The notes under the pieces are model-generated. The model was not told the origin of the DNA. It searched no databases and saw only the letters and a program-made list of their open reading frames with translations. DNA of 30,429 nt from a virus. The first letter of the stretch is position 1. The number at the start of each line of letters is the position of its first letter. Location: the IMG/VR virus record IMGVR_UViG_3300021964_000318, positions 1 through 30,429 of that record; one strand, 5' to 3'. Below are positions 7,445 through 15,548 of the stretch, piece by piece. The translations under genes and the position numbers were made by a program.

Positions 7445-7786
7445 ATGATAAGAGGAACATTAACAGAAGATCCTGGTGTATTACAACCAGGAGATGAGAT
7501 TATTACTAACCAAAACTCAGAGATGAGATGTTATGTGGTGGAAGAAATACCACGAGTTAGTAAGTTAAAAACATGGTACAACGGTAAAACACGATACATA
7601 GCTGTAAAATGCAGAGCTGCTCTAACCATGAAGACAACAACAGGTACAAGTTCTTATAATAATAGAACTTGGACTAATACTTATAAAACTTATGAGTTTA
7701 GAATACCTAATGAAAATGATCCAATAGTAAAAGTGGATCTAAACTTTAAACAAATGTATATAATCAATAAATTTAACAATGGATAA
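7445..7786 (+). CDS. hypothetical small beta-rich protein, 113 aa
   Basis: No named family. An opening LQPGDEIIT segment, central TGTSSYNNRTW and closing VKVDLNFKQMYII suggest a small beta-barrel or SH3-like fold. The next gene shares the same plan (LQVGDEVIV near the start, VRFDFEWKSIWLV near the end), so the two look like diverged copies. It overlaps the next gene by 8 nt. The gene is in the replication operon between the glycosylase and rIIA. Function is unknown. Confidence 0.7.
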   Translation: MIRGTLTEDPGVLQPGDEIITNQNSEMRCYVVEEIPRVSKLKTWYNGKTRYIAVKCRAALTMKTTTGTSSYNNRTWTNTYKTYEFRIPNENDPIVKVDLNFKQMYIINKFNNG

Positions 7787-8063
7787 CACAGTAAACAGAC
7801 CGATTAATATGCAAGATCTCCAAGTAGGAGATGAAGTGATTGTACGAGGTTTAGACCTCAACTACATGCAAATTGTAAGACCACCAAAACAGCGAACATC
7901 TAAAGACTATCAAGGGAACCCTTGTACAGTGTGGACATCAGCTGTATGTAATAGACTCAACAGTAAGTTTGAGCACAAGTATAACATGGATGATAAAGAA
8001 AACGTAAGATTTGATTTTGAATGGAAGTCAATTTGGCTAGTAAAACGAGGAGATAATAATTAA
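7779..8063 (+). CDS. hypothetical small beta-rich protein, 94 aa (likely paralogue of the preceding gene)
   Basis: No named family. The layout parallels the upstream gene: LQVGDEVIVRG near residue 14, a middle segment TVWTSAVCNRL, and FDFEWKSIWLVKRG near the C-terminus. The GDE turn followed by beta strands suggests an SH3-like or OB-like barrel, which is inference. The ATG lies within the 3' end of its neighbour (8-nt overlap) and the stop is 15 nt before rIIA. Confidence 0.7.
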   Translation: MDNTVNRPINMQDLQVGDEVIVRGLDLNYMQIVRPPKQRTSKDYQGNPCTVWTSAVCNRLNSKFEHKYNMDDKENVRFDFEWKSIWLVKRGDNN

Positions 8064-8078
8064 TAAATAAGAACAGAA

Positions 8079-10367
8079 ATGAGATTAGAAAATCAAAAAC
8101 AATCAAACGTCCTAGCAACAGGACCAGCTAACAAGAGTATAGGAATGTCCCTAGACTTAGATTCTGCACAGGTATTGATGCAGATGTTAAGTAAGAATCT
8201 CTATTCAGATGCAATAGGCTCTACAGTTAGAGAGTGTGCCAGTAATGCACTGGACAGTCATAGAAGAGCAGGAGTAAATAAACCTATTCTAGTGTCTCTT
8301 GTAAGAAATGACAGTAACAACTATGAATTCTCTGTTGAGGATTTTGGTATTGGTTTGGACGCAAATGATGTGGAGAAGATTATCAGTAAGTATGGTAAGT
8401 CTACTAAGCGTGACAGTGATACAGAGCTTGGTATGATGGGTCTTGGTTTCAAAGCCCCTCTAGCTTATGCTAGTAGCTTCTACTTCAGATGTAGAAAGGA
8501 TGGTGTAGAGCGTAAGTATATGATGTATGAAGGTGAGGACACTAACACTATTGATCTAATATATGAAAAACCAACAACAGAAAGTAATGGCGTAAAAGTG
8601 ATTATACCTATCAAATGGTCGGACCGTTGGGACTTTACAAAGAAGATTAAAGAACAGCTGGCTTATTTTGAGCATGTGTATTTTAATGTAGATGATATAG
8701 ATAACAACTTTGTGATTCACAGATCCAACTTGTTTCAGTTCTCTGAACTATCTTCTGATAGCTATCTACATGTGTGTCTTGATGATGTATATTATCCACT
8801 AGACTTTAAGAAGCTTGGTATAGATAGGATAGAAATACCTGTAGGATTGAGACTTAACTTAACAGATGGTGTATTTCCTACACCAAACCGTGAGGCTCTT
8901 AGATACACACCTGAAGCAAAGAAAGCTATTCTAGAAAAGATTACACGCTTTGCTAATGTGATGACACAACGTTATAACCAGTCAGTCACTGTAAATAGTG
9001 ATGTGTATGCTGTATTGAAATACTATACATCTAACAGTAGATATATCAACATGTTTGGTCAAGAGTTTGACTACAATCAGCTTGCTGCATTTGCTACAGC
9101 TAGAATTGCTACACCTAAGATACCTGGTGTAGATACATTAGAGCTACATACGCTTGACAGACATACATTTGGTTCACTCCTTACTAACTACAGACGTTCT
9201 TACAAGTATGAAAATGGTAGAATGTATGAGATAAAATATGATGATAATTGGAGTTCAGGTGTAGAATGGCGTGAAAAAAATAGAAGACACTATCTACTTA
9301 ATGGTGACATGCGAGGGCATAAGAAAGCCTATCTTAGAGAACTTGCAGAAGACCATGAAGACAGAACTGTGTATTTTATCAAAGAGAGAACTAAACAATC
9401 AACTAGAATGCAACTTAAAGGAAGCAAAGGGTACAAGGTGTTTCTAAAGCTTAACAACTATCCTAAGGATCAATGGAGAACTGTAATTAAAGAGTGGCAG
9501 CACATTGAGAGTCTTCTACTTGCTGATGTCATTAATGCTGATGCTATTGAGGTGCCTCAAGATTGGATAGATGCTAGAAAGCAAACCACGGTGGCTAAGA
9601 TGAAAGCAACTAAAGCTGCTAAAGGTGCAAAGCTTGAAGGTGATTTCAATTGTAAGAAAGCTGAAGACCTTCTTAGGTATAATGATGGTAGAAACTGTAA
9701 GTTTGTTGCTGGTCGTCTTAATGTTCAAACAATAGAAGAGGGTAACACTCTTTATGTTTATACACATCATGATGACTTTATGAAGATTGATAAGATGTAT
9801 GAGGATACCAAAAAGATGGGTATTGAATACATTACACTATCACAACGTGAACTTGATGTTATAGAAGAGTCAGGAGAGACAGTGGACAATCTAGTATCTT
9901 ATGATGATTTTGTTAAGGGTCATGAGAAGTTTGTTCAGATAGTTACAGCTGTACGTATTCACAGATTCTGTAATAAGTATAGTGATGTGTTTGATAAAAG
10001 AAGTTATATTAAAGAAGTGTACTCTGAATTAACAACTGATCTACAAACTCTTACAGACTATCGAGCGGTCTACCTATATCCTAGTGCTCATAGTAGTTTT
10101 GGAGATCTTGATGCTTTGATGAAAATAGCTGAAGAGAACAACTTGTTTGATGATACATATTATCAACTACAAGAAAAGGTTCATCAAATACTAAAGACTC
10201 ACTACTATTTCAATACACTTGCAAAGGTGATGAATTATTCTCATACATCTAGTGAACTTCTAGATTGCATGGCACAACTAATGACTTGTAATGGGCTGGA
10301 AGTGAATGAAGAGTATAAGTATCACTATCTAAAGAAAGCGCTGAAGGACAGCGAGGAAACAGAGTAA
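8079..10367 (+). CDS. rIIA: rIIA-like protein with GHKL ATPase domain
   Basis: A 762-aa protein with an N-terminal GHKL (gyrase/Hsp90/histidine kinase/MutL) ATP-binding fold. The N-box is at 51-60 (RECASNALDS, with Glu52 and Asn56), the G1 box at 87-93 (EDFGIGL), and the G2 box at about 116-124 (ELGMMGLGF). T4 rIIA shares this architecture and works with rIIB in rapid-lysis inhibition and protection against exclusion systems; its exact mechanism is unresolved. The next gene is rIIB-like, the classical neighbour order. A strong terminator directly follows, so rIIA and rIIB are separately terminated. The C-terminal half has no motif I recognise. Confidence 0.78.
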   Translation: MRLENQKQSNVLATGPANKSIGMSLDLDSAQVLMQMLSKNLYSDAIGSTVRECASNALDSHRRAGVNKPILVSLVRNDSNNYEFSVEDFGIGLDANDVEKIISKYGKSTKRDSDTELGMMGLGFKAPLAYASSFYFRCRKDGVERKYMMYEGEDTNTIDLIYEKPTTESNGVKVIIPIKWSDRWDFTKKIKEQLAYFEHVYFNVDDIDNNFVIHRSNLFQFSELSSDSYLHVCLDDVYYPLDFKKLGIDRIEIPVGLRLNLTDGVFPTPNREALRYTPEAKKAILEKITRFANVMTQRYNQSVTVNSDVYAVLKYYTSNSRYINMFGQEFDYNQLAAFATARIATPKIPGVDTLELHTLDRHTFGSLLTNYRRSYKYENGRMYEIKYDDNWSSGVEWREKNRRHYLLNGDMRGHKKAYLRELAEDHEDRTVYFIKERTKQSTRMQLKGSKGYKVFLKLNNYPKDQWRTVIKEWQHIESLLLADVINADAIEVPQDWIDARKQTTVAKMKATKAAKGAKLEGDFNCKKAEDLLRYNDGRNCKFVAGRLNVQTIEEGNTLYVYTHHDDFMKIDKMYEDTKKMGIEYITLSQRELDVIEESGETVDNLVSYDDFVKGHEKFVQIVTAVRIHRFCNKYSDVFDKRSYIKEVYSELTTDLQTLTDYRAVYLYPSAHSSFGDLDALMKIAEENNLFDDTYYQLQEKVHQILKTHYYFNTLAKVMNYSHTSSELLDCMAQLMTCNGLEVNEEYKYHYLKKALKDSEETE

Positions 10368-10369
10368 AT

Positions 10370-10404
10370 ATGTGGGGGATTGTTTGACAGTCTCCCATAT
10401 TTTT
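10370..10404 (+). terminator. intrinsic terminator between rIIA and rIIB
   Basis: GGGGGATTG (10374-10382) pairs with CAGTCTCCC (10388-10396) around loop TTTGA, allowing two G-T wobbles. The stem extends by four more base pairs (10370-10373 with 10397-10400) and is followed by T4 and C. Confidence 0.85.
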
Positions 10405-10436
10405 CGTATATTAATAAATAAATAAAAATTAAAAAC

Positions 10437-11951
10437 ATGAGTAAATTTCTAAGTTTGGATTGGTTCAAAGATAAAGTGGATCATTCAGTAGAGAAGGTGA
10501 TTGAGAAGAAACTTGATGCCTTAATTAACCAGCAAGATGAAGAGGCTGGACAACCATTTAGCAGCGCTAAGCTTGTAAATGATGTACTAACTATTGTGAT
10601 GAACGATGGTTCTGTAATTACTAAGATGGATGCTACAGAAGACCACTATGCAGCTGTACAGCTAGCAAAGAATGTAGCAGATTTGTATTCTATTGTTAGT
10701 GACCCTAGTGTTGTTAGTGAGAAAATTCAAGAAGAGAGAAAGATCGCAAGACTGTTAGCTCTTCGTGAGGGACTCTCTATTCTTAGAGAAAGTGGTGAGT
10801 TCACAATTGATGGAGATAGTGTATACTTCAAAGGTATATCTAGATCTCTACCACAACTACTGGTTGAAGAACTTATTGATGCTGTAGCAGATGCTAAATC
10901 TTTAAACATGCCACTTAATGAGCATGAAGAGTATACATCTCTTAAACGCTTCTTTATGTGGTGTGCACTTAATCCAAGAGCTGAGGTGGCACATGAGCTG
11001 TACAGATTCTTGAAAGAGAACAGTTTCCGTATCACCAAGCAAGGGTTCTTTGTAGCACTACGTAATGTTGTTACACTACATGGATCTCCAGAGCTTGTAC
11101 ACTTTATTTCTAACACTTACAACAAGGTGAAAGCTGTCTGGAAGAAGAGTCCAGATGACTATAGTGTGTTTCTAGAAAATGGTGAATACAAGCTTGTACA
11201 CAACGATAGTCTGTTCCGTGAGGAAACACACACTAGTACAACTTGTAAAGACTGTTATGGTGAAGGTGGATATTATGATGATGGTGATTATTATGAAGAT
11301 GAAGATGAGTGGAATGAAGGAGACTGGATAGATTGTGACACTTGTGATGGATCAGGTGAAGTGGAAGAGTATGAGTATACAACAAGTGTTAAGGTGGACC
11401 ATGGAGAAGAGATAGGTAAACTTACAGAGCTCTATCTAGATCTACCTAATAGACATGAGAATCGCTTCACAGATGATTGGACTAAAACATTTGACATACG
11501 TGTAGGTAAGGTGGTTAACATGCCTAAAGAACAATGTAACTGGTCAACACAAGATTGTGCTGCAGCTGGTTTACATTTCACTTCTGACCAGATACACTAT
11601 GTAGGATGTGGTGATCAGTCTGTTCTAGTTCTTATCAATCCAATGAAAGTGGTTGGTATTGGTACACACAAGGGTAGATGCTATGAGTATTTACCAATCA
11701 TGACTGTACCAAGAGATGAGGCTACAACTATTCTTCATGACAATCAGTTTGACACTCTACAACTTGATGAGGAGTATGCAATCCGTGAACTTGAGGATCT
11801 TGAGATTAAAGTTCAGGAAGGATTCGTAGCTGAAAGTTCTAAGTATGAATTCAATTTACCAAATGTTAGCAGCGCTGACATACGTAATATTGTAGGAAGC
11901 CTAGAAGATATGAAGGCTAAGATACAAGACAGAGTTGTATCTTTAGATTAA
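10437..11951 (+). CDS. rIIB: rIIB-like protein with inserted DnaJ-type zinc motif
   Basis: A 504-aa protein resembling rIIB. It has a C-terminal block with the family pattern of a Cys, a GLH motif (CAAAGLHFTS, Cys374, His380), and a middle segment SFRITKQGFFVALRNVV like the rIIB 'dGxFiAyK' region. Residues 270-303 carry two CxxCxGxG-like knuckles (C270/C273 and C300/C303, the second reading CDTCDGSG) separated by a very acidic, Tyr-rich spacer. This is the layout of a DnaJ zinc finger reduced to one pair of knuckles. T4 rIIB lacks such a finger to my knowledge. Its role with rIIA is inferred from family. Confidence 0.75.
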   Translation: MSKFLSLDWFKDKVDHSVEKVIEKKLDALINQQDEEAGQPFSSAKLVNDVLTIVMNDGSVITKMDATEDHYAAVQLAKNVADLYSIVSDPSVVSEKIQEERKIARLLALREGLSILRESGEFTIDGDSVYFKGISRSLPQLLVEELIDAVADAKSLNMPLNEHEEYTSLKRFFMWCALNPRAEVAHELYRFLKENSFRITKQGFFVALRNVVTLHGSPELVHFISNTYNKVKAVWKKSPDDYSVFLENGEYKLVHNDSLFREETHTSTTCKDCYGEGGYYDDGDYYEDEDEWNEGDWIDCDTCDGSGEVEEYEYTTSVKVDHGEEIGKLTELYLDLPNRHENRFTDDWTKTFDIRVGKVVNMPKEQCNWSTQDCAAAGLHFTSDQIHYVGCGDQSVLVLINPMKVVGIGTHKGRCYEYLPIMTVPRDEATTILHDNQFDTLQLDEEYAIRELEDLEIKVQEGFVAESSKYEFNLPNVSSADIRNIVGSLEDMKAKIQDRVVSLD

Positions 11952-11955
11952 TTAA

Positions 11956-11985
11956 TTGGGGGATAGCATTTATTTTGTATATTTG
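11956..11985 (+). promoter_or_regulatory. promoter for the HNH-nrd operon (TTG-N19-TATATTTG)
   Basis: TTG at 11956-11958 and TATATTTG at 11978-11985, spaced by 19 nt, match the Bacteroidota -33/-7 consensus. The -7 box is immediately preceded by TTTTG. It sits 23 nt upstream of the HNH gene ATG, and part of it lies in the loop of the hairpin at 11958-11994. Confidence 0.75.
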
Positions 11986-11994
11986 TTATCCCCC
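11958..11994 (+). terminator. hairpin after rIIB overlapping the promoter
   Basis: GGGGGATAGCA (11958-11968) pairs with TGTTATCCCCC (11984-11994) over 11 positions with one G-T wobble. The loop is 15 nt and contains TTTTGTATATT, part of the promoter. It is followed only by TTTAATTT, so it is a weak terminator but a strong structure; it probably ends or attenuates transcripts from rIIB. Confidence 0.65.
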
Positions 11995-12008
11995 TTTAAT
12001 TTAAACTT

Positions 12009-12410
12009 ATGGCAAAGAAATCAATAAAAAAACCTAGAGTGACTAGGACTAGGAATGCTGGTACAATGACAGAAGCAGCGTTCTGGTCTATGATAAGAAG
12101 CGCTCTTAGGCAAAAGAGCAGATGGTGGAAACCAATTGCTCAATGTAAACAGCTTGCAAAGAAAGCATACAAAGGCAATAATAAAAGACAGCGGTGGGAA
12201 TATCAATGCAACAAATGTAAAGGATGGTTTAAAAGTGATGAGGTGAATGTGGATCACGTAGAACCAGCAGGTAGTCTCAACAATGCACAAGATCTTCCTG
12301 CATTTGTAGAAACACTCTTCTGTGAGGTGAATAACTTACAGGTGTTGTGTAAGACTTGCCATGATGTCAAAACCAAGTTGGAGAAACAATTAAAACAATT
12401 TAAGAAGTAA
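12009..12410 (+). CDS. HNH endonuclease
   Basis: A 133-aa HNH nuclease: a beta-beta-alpha-metal fold that cuts DNA with a divalent metal. Zinc-knuckle cysteines are C67/C70 (QCNKC) and C114/C117 (LCKTCH), with catalytic DHVEP at 82-86 and a closing NLQVLC block. The N-terminal 60 residues are strongly basic and may bind DNA. It is the first gene after the promoter at 11978 and overlaps the next by one base (TAATG). Free-standing HNH genes in phages are either homing endonucleases or host-DNA/packaging nucleases; this one gives no evidence for homing. Confidence 0.85.
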   Translation: MAKKSIKKPRVTRTRNAGTMTEAAFWSMIRSALRQKSRWWKPIAQCKQLAKKAYKGNNKRQRWEYQCNKCKGWFKSDEVNVDHVEPAGSLNNAQDLPAFVETLFCEVNNLQVLCKTCHDVKTKLEKQLKQFKK

Positions 12411-12637
12411 TGGACAGAGAACTATTAAGAGCGCTCACAAAGCCTGAGCACTATGATTCACAAACTAATATAGATGTAATAGACATATGTCATATATATA
12501 ATACATCATTCTCTCGTGGTAACATAATTAAATATGTTATCAGGGCAGGTAAGAAGAATGATGAACTGAAAGATCTATATAAGGCTTTAGATTACTTACA
12601 ACGAGAAATAGAATACATTAAAAACCAATCAGAATGA
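12410..12637 (+). CDS. DUF3310 protein (so-called phage nucleotide kinase)
   Basis: A 75-residue protein with the DUF3310 pattern: HY near residues 14-15, a stretch near 37-50 (GNIIKYVIRAGKKN), and the C-terminal DLYKALDYLQRE. Members are often called nucleotide kinases in phage annotation, but the length is too small for a P-loop kinase and the evidence is weak. The fold is instead like MazG-type all-alpha proteins, in my view. It starts inside the HNH stop codon and overlaps the nuclease gene by 4 nt, so the three genes are coupled. Confidence 0.75.
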   Translation: MDRELLRALTKPEHYDSQTNIDVIDICHIYNTSFSRGNIIKYVIRAGKKNDELKDLYKALDYLQREIEYIKNQSE

Positions 12638-13689
12638 TAAAGGGACAAACAAATACAGAAGCGAACTATAGAGCTGTCATGTTGGACAGCTCTAGTTCTT
12701 TAAAAGACTTTTCACTTGATAGAAAGAAATATTACAGAAAGTATATTCTTAATGAACCAATCAATGAGAAGGAAACAAGTGCAGCTAACATGGGCAGACT
12801 AGTAGAAACACTACTATGGGAACCAGAACTCTTTGATGAGAAGTTCTTTCTGTCATCTTGTGCAACAGAACCAACAGGACTCATGCTTGAGTTTGTTGAA
12901 GCGTTATATAGAGTGACTAGAGATTCTACAGATGAGTCTGGAGAGGTGACTAGAGACTTTGAGAGCTTGTCAAGAGAAGCATATGATATATCTTCTTTCA
13001 AGATAAAGTATGAAGCTGTTATTAAGAAGTTCGTAGGTAGTGATGCAGAGCTATTCTACCATGAGATTAGAAAGGTGAGAGCAAACAACTTAACTGTTGT
13101 GAGTAACTTAGATGTAACTATGGCTGAAAAGATTGTACAAACTCTAAAAAGCAGTAGTGTAACATCAAAACTTGTCAATCTTGTTAGCAGTAATAGATAT
13201 AGTGTGTTTTCTCAGCTACAAGTTGAGGACTATACTGTAGATGGTCATTCATTTAAGTCTATGATGGACTGGGTAGTAGTAGATCATGATGCTAAAACCA
13301 TTCAAGTGTATGATTTGAAGTGCACATGGAATGTAGAGAACTTCTTTGAGGAATACTATTTGTACAGAAGAGCATACATCCAAGCATTCTTATATAAGAA
13401 AGCTGCACAACATGTAGCTAATGATGACATGCTTGAATACTATGGTTATGAGGTACTCAACCCTAGGTTTATTGTTTGTGATAGTGCAAACTTCTACAGT
13501 CCAATAATATACACACTGTCTGATGAAGACATGAGTAATGCTTACCTTGGTTTTGATTACAAGGGTAGAACTTACACTGGTGTCAAGAGTTTGATTAGTG
13601 ACTTAAAATGGGCAACAGATAATAATATGTGGGACGTTAGCCAAGGAACATTTGAGGCTAATGGAATAGTTAACATACGAAATAGATAG
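12634..13689 (+). CDS. PD-(D/E)XK-family exonuclease-like protein
   Basis: A 351-aa protein with the motif series of PD-(D/E)XK nucleases in its second half: D212 (in MMDWV), D227-x-K229 (YDLK), and Q250-x3-Y254 (IQAFLY). This matches RecE/RecB-type or lambda-exonuclease-like phage nucleases that degrade one DNA strand in recombination. The N-terminal part has a helical lead-in with a MGRLVETLLW segment typical of the family. It overlaps the DUF3310 gene. With the Sak4-like ATPase and the ssb-like gene it could form a recombination set. The enzyme class is fairly sure; its direction and substrate are not. Confidence 0.8.
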   Translation: MIKGQTNTEANYRAVMLDSSSSLKDFSLDRKKYYRKYILNEPINEKETSAANMGRLVETLLWEPELFDEKFFLSSCATEPTGLMLEFVEALYRVTRDSTDESGEVTRDFESLSREAYDISSFKIKYEAVIKKFVGSDAELFYHEIRKVRANNLTVVSNLDVTMAEKIVQTLKSSSVTSKLVNLVSSNRYSVFSQLQVEDYTVDGHSFKSMMDWVVVDHDAKTIQVYDLKCTWNVENFFEEYYLYRRAYIQAFLYKKAAQHVANDDMLEYYGYEVLNPRFIVCDSANFYSPIIYTLSDEDMSNAYLGFDYKGRTYTGVKSLISDLKWATDNNMWDVSQGTFEANGIVNIRNR

Positions 13690-13691
13690 TA

Positions 13692-14261
13692 ATGACAATT
13701 AAAAAAACAATAACCAGTATATTTATGGTGCCTTCTCTAAGAGTTCCAAAAAATGCATTGCGAGACAATGGATTTATAAATGGTTATGTTGAAGATGCAG
13801 AGAGAGATTTTCAGTACCCAGGTGCTGTCTATCTCTTATTTCTGCCTGAAGACATACTAAAGTTTAGAGAGTTCCTTGATGAGGAGTATGAAAGAACAGA
13901 ACAAATCATTGAGGATTATGATTATGAAGGAGGCTTTGTAGTTGTTGTATACAAGCTAGATACTAGATGGAATAAAGATTTTGATCTTGTTAAGCAGGGT
14001 AGATATTCTGCAACATCATCTAGTTTTCAGAAGCTATTCCCAAAGGTTGTTAAAATCAAGAAGAACGGACTGCACAGAGATGAGATATCTTTACAATACA
14101 GAATCTTCAATAAGACAGAAGATATGGTTGAGTATTGGGAAAAGAAAATAGGTATTGAGTGGGAAGGTGACTTTGAGGTGTGGGATGGATATGATGAAGA
14201 CAAAGAGATACTTCGTATCAATGAGTTAAAAGAAAGTGTAACTACAGTAAATAATAAATAA
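13692..14261 (+). CDS. hypothetical protein, 189 aa
   Basis: No family recognised. Acidic and rich in aromatic residues, with probable beta strands around VYLLFLP and FVVVVYKLD and a charged C-terminal part with WDGYDEDKE. No signal peptide or membrane segment is seen. It sits two bases after the nuclease gene and one base before the next gene, so it belongs to the same transcript. Confidence 0.7.
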   Translation: MTIKKTITSIFMVPSLRVPKNALRDNGFINGYVEDAERDFQYPGAVYLLFLPEDILKFREFLDEEYERTEQIIEDYDYEGGFVVVVYKLDTRWNKDFDLVKQGRYSATSSSFQKLFPKVVKIKKNGLHRDEISLQYRIFNKTEDMVEYWEKKIGIEWEGDFEVWDGYDEDKEILRINELKESVTTVNNK

Positions 14262-14262
14262 T

Positions 14263-14667
14263 ATGGATGCAAAACAATTAATGCAGGATTATCCTCTAGC
14301 AAAAAATAGGCTGAAGGGGTGGTTCTTAGACAAATTAACAGCCAATATGGAAAACTTTGAGGAGGATGAAGCCTTCAAGAAGTTTATGATTGAATCAGGA
14401 ATAACAGATGACCAGATAGAAAACATCTTCAAAGAAGGAGGTAGAGCTTGTCTAGATATGTTTGATGAATACAATCTATATGTTTCAATTATCTATTCTG
14501 ATGGTGGATTTAAATCCATGATTAACGATGAGAGTATTGGAACATCGTTCCCAAATAGAAAGTCTGCAGAGAGTGCTGTATTAGAGCAGTGTGTAAAGAT
14601 GCTCGAAGACTTATTAACTGAACAATTAACCAAAAATGAGGACACAAATGACAACTCAGAGAATTAA
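14263..14667 (+). CDS. hypothetical protein, 134 aa
   Basis: No family recognised. Mostly helical and strongly acidic (ENFEEDEAFKKF, and a C-terminal EDTNDNSEN tail). ATG 14263 follows the upstream stop by one base. Its last 32 nt overlap the start of the DnaA-domain gene, so the two are likely coupled. Confidence 0.65.
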   Translation: MDAKQLMQDYPLAKNRLKGWFLDKLTANMENFEEDEAFKKFMIESGITDDQIENIFKEGGRACLDMFDEYNLYVSIIYSDGGFKSMINDESIGTSFPNRKSAESAVLEQCVKMLEDLLTEQLTKNEDTNDNSEN

Positions 14668-15034
14668 AGAACTAGTAGAAGATTATTTCAATGTAGATTT
14701 ATCAGAGAAAGTTAGGAATAGAGAACTAGTTCATATAAGATTTTTATATTATAACTTAGCTTATCACCATGCAGAAGATGGTATGAGCCTAACTGCTGTA
14801 GGTAAAACTATTGGTGGTTTTGATCATGCCACTGTATTATATGGTCTTAGACAGTATAAGAATCTGTATGAGTTCGATAAACCTTTTAGACGTACAGTTA
14901 ATCCATTTCTAAATGAAATAGAAGAGGAGCTCAATGATAGTAATATTGAGAGTAAAAAAACTATACATGGACAGATAAGACGACTGAAGGAAAGAATCTT
15001 ACAAATGGAAAAACAATTAGAAGAGATAGATTAA
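14636..15034 (+). CDS. stand-alone DnaA domain IV (dsDNA-binding) protein with coiled coil
   Basis: A 132-aa protein resembling only the C-terminal DNA-binding domain of DnaA. The signature GGFDHATVLYG at 60-70 corresponds to DnaA's GGRDHTTVLHA, preceded by the LTAVGKTIG helix. The ATPase core of DnaA is absent. Residues about 105-132 form a basic coiled-coil-like tail (RRLKERILQMEKQLEEID). It may bind a DnaA-box-like site, at a phage origin or to interfere with host initiation, which is inference. A start at the internal ATG 14648 is also possible. It is upstream of small genes and nrdB. Confidence 0.78.
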   Translation: MRTQMTTQRIKELVEDYFNVDLSEKVRNRELVHIRFLYYNLAYHHAEDGMSLTAVGKTIGGFDHATVLYGLRQYKNLYEFDKPFRRTVNPFLNEIEEELNDSNIESKKTIHGQIRRLKERILQMEKQLEEID

Positions 15035-15049
15035 ATTTTACAAATAATT

Positions 15050-15229
15050 ATGAGAACAATTGAAAAAATTATAGTAGATTTGCTCTCCAGCAATCACATT
15101 TCAGCTGACGAAGCTGAGTTAATGATCACCAAGCTTTCACAAACACCTAGCTCCTTAGGCTTCAAACCTAAGCGAACTGCTGATTCCTATTGGTATCAAA
15201 CAAATACAATGAACGATGAGAACAGCTAA
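15050..15229 (+). CDS. small hypothetical protein, 59 aa
   Basis: ATG 15050 follows an A/T-rich leader and the frame runs 59 codons to TAA 15227-15229. The product has an N-terminal helix (EKIIVDLLSS) and a helix-turn stretch SADEAELMITKL, then a Ser/Thr/Asn-rich tail. No motif recognised. The 3' end overlaps the next gene by 14 nt, the usual pattern here for a real gene. Confidence 0.6.
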   Translation: MRTIEKIIVDLLSSNHISADEAELMITKLSQTPSSLGFKPKRTADSYWYQTNTMNDENS

Positions 15230-15548
15230 AGAATTCAACCAGACGTACGAACTAATTTTGGACGGACCAGGGTTAGTTATAGATGTTCCTGCAGTGATTC
15301 ATTATATGAATCAAGTGTTTGATGACCTATTAAAGATAGAAGGTTTTAAGTGCAAAGAGATTTCAACCATTCGTGGATTACCAAGAGTGGATACAAATCT
15401 TGATGAGCTTTTACCTTTTGTTGGACGCATCATTAACCAAGAGTTAGAAGAGAAACTAAGCATCATCCTTAAAGTGGAATTTGAGGTTGAGCAGAGATTG
15501 TTGTCTTTAAATTTAGATAAACACGGTAAACCTATAAACAATGAATAA
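15216..15548 (+). CDS. hypothetical protein, 110 aa
   Basis: No family recognised. The N-terminal part (YELILDGPGLVIDVPAVIHY) looks beta/alpha, and the C-terminal half is helical with an acidic, hydrophobic pattern. It overlaps its upstream neighbour by 14 nt and the nrdB start by 8 nt, so it is embedded in the nrd operon. A role in RNR or nucleotide metabolism is suggested only by position. Confidence 0.65.
   Translation: MRTAKEFNQTYELILDGPGLVIDVPAVIHYMNQVFDDLLKIEGFKCKEISTIRGLPRVDTNLDELLPFVGRIINQELEEKLSIILKVEFEVEQRLLSLNLDKHGKPINNE

Noticed and set aside
10727-11116. Antisense open frame inside rIIB
   Set aside because: It has no start context and lies within a recognised gene on the other strand; it is a shadow frame.
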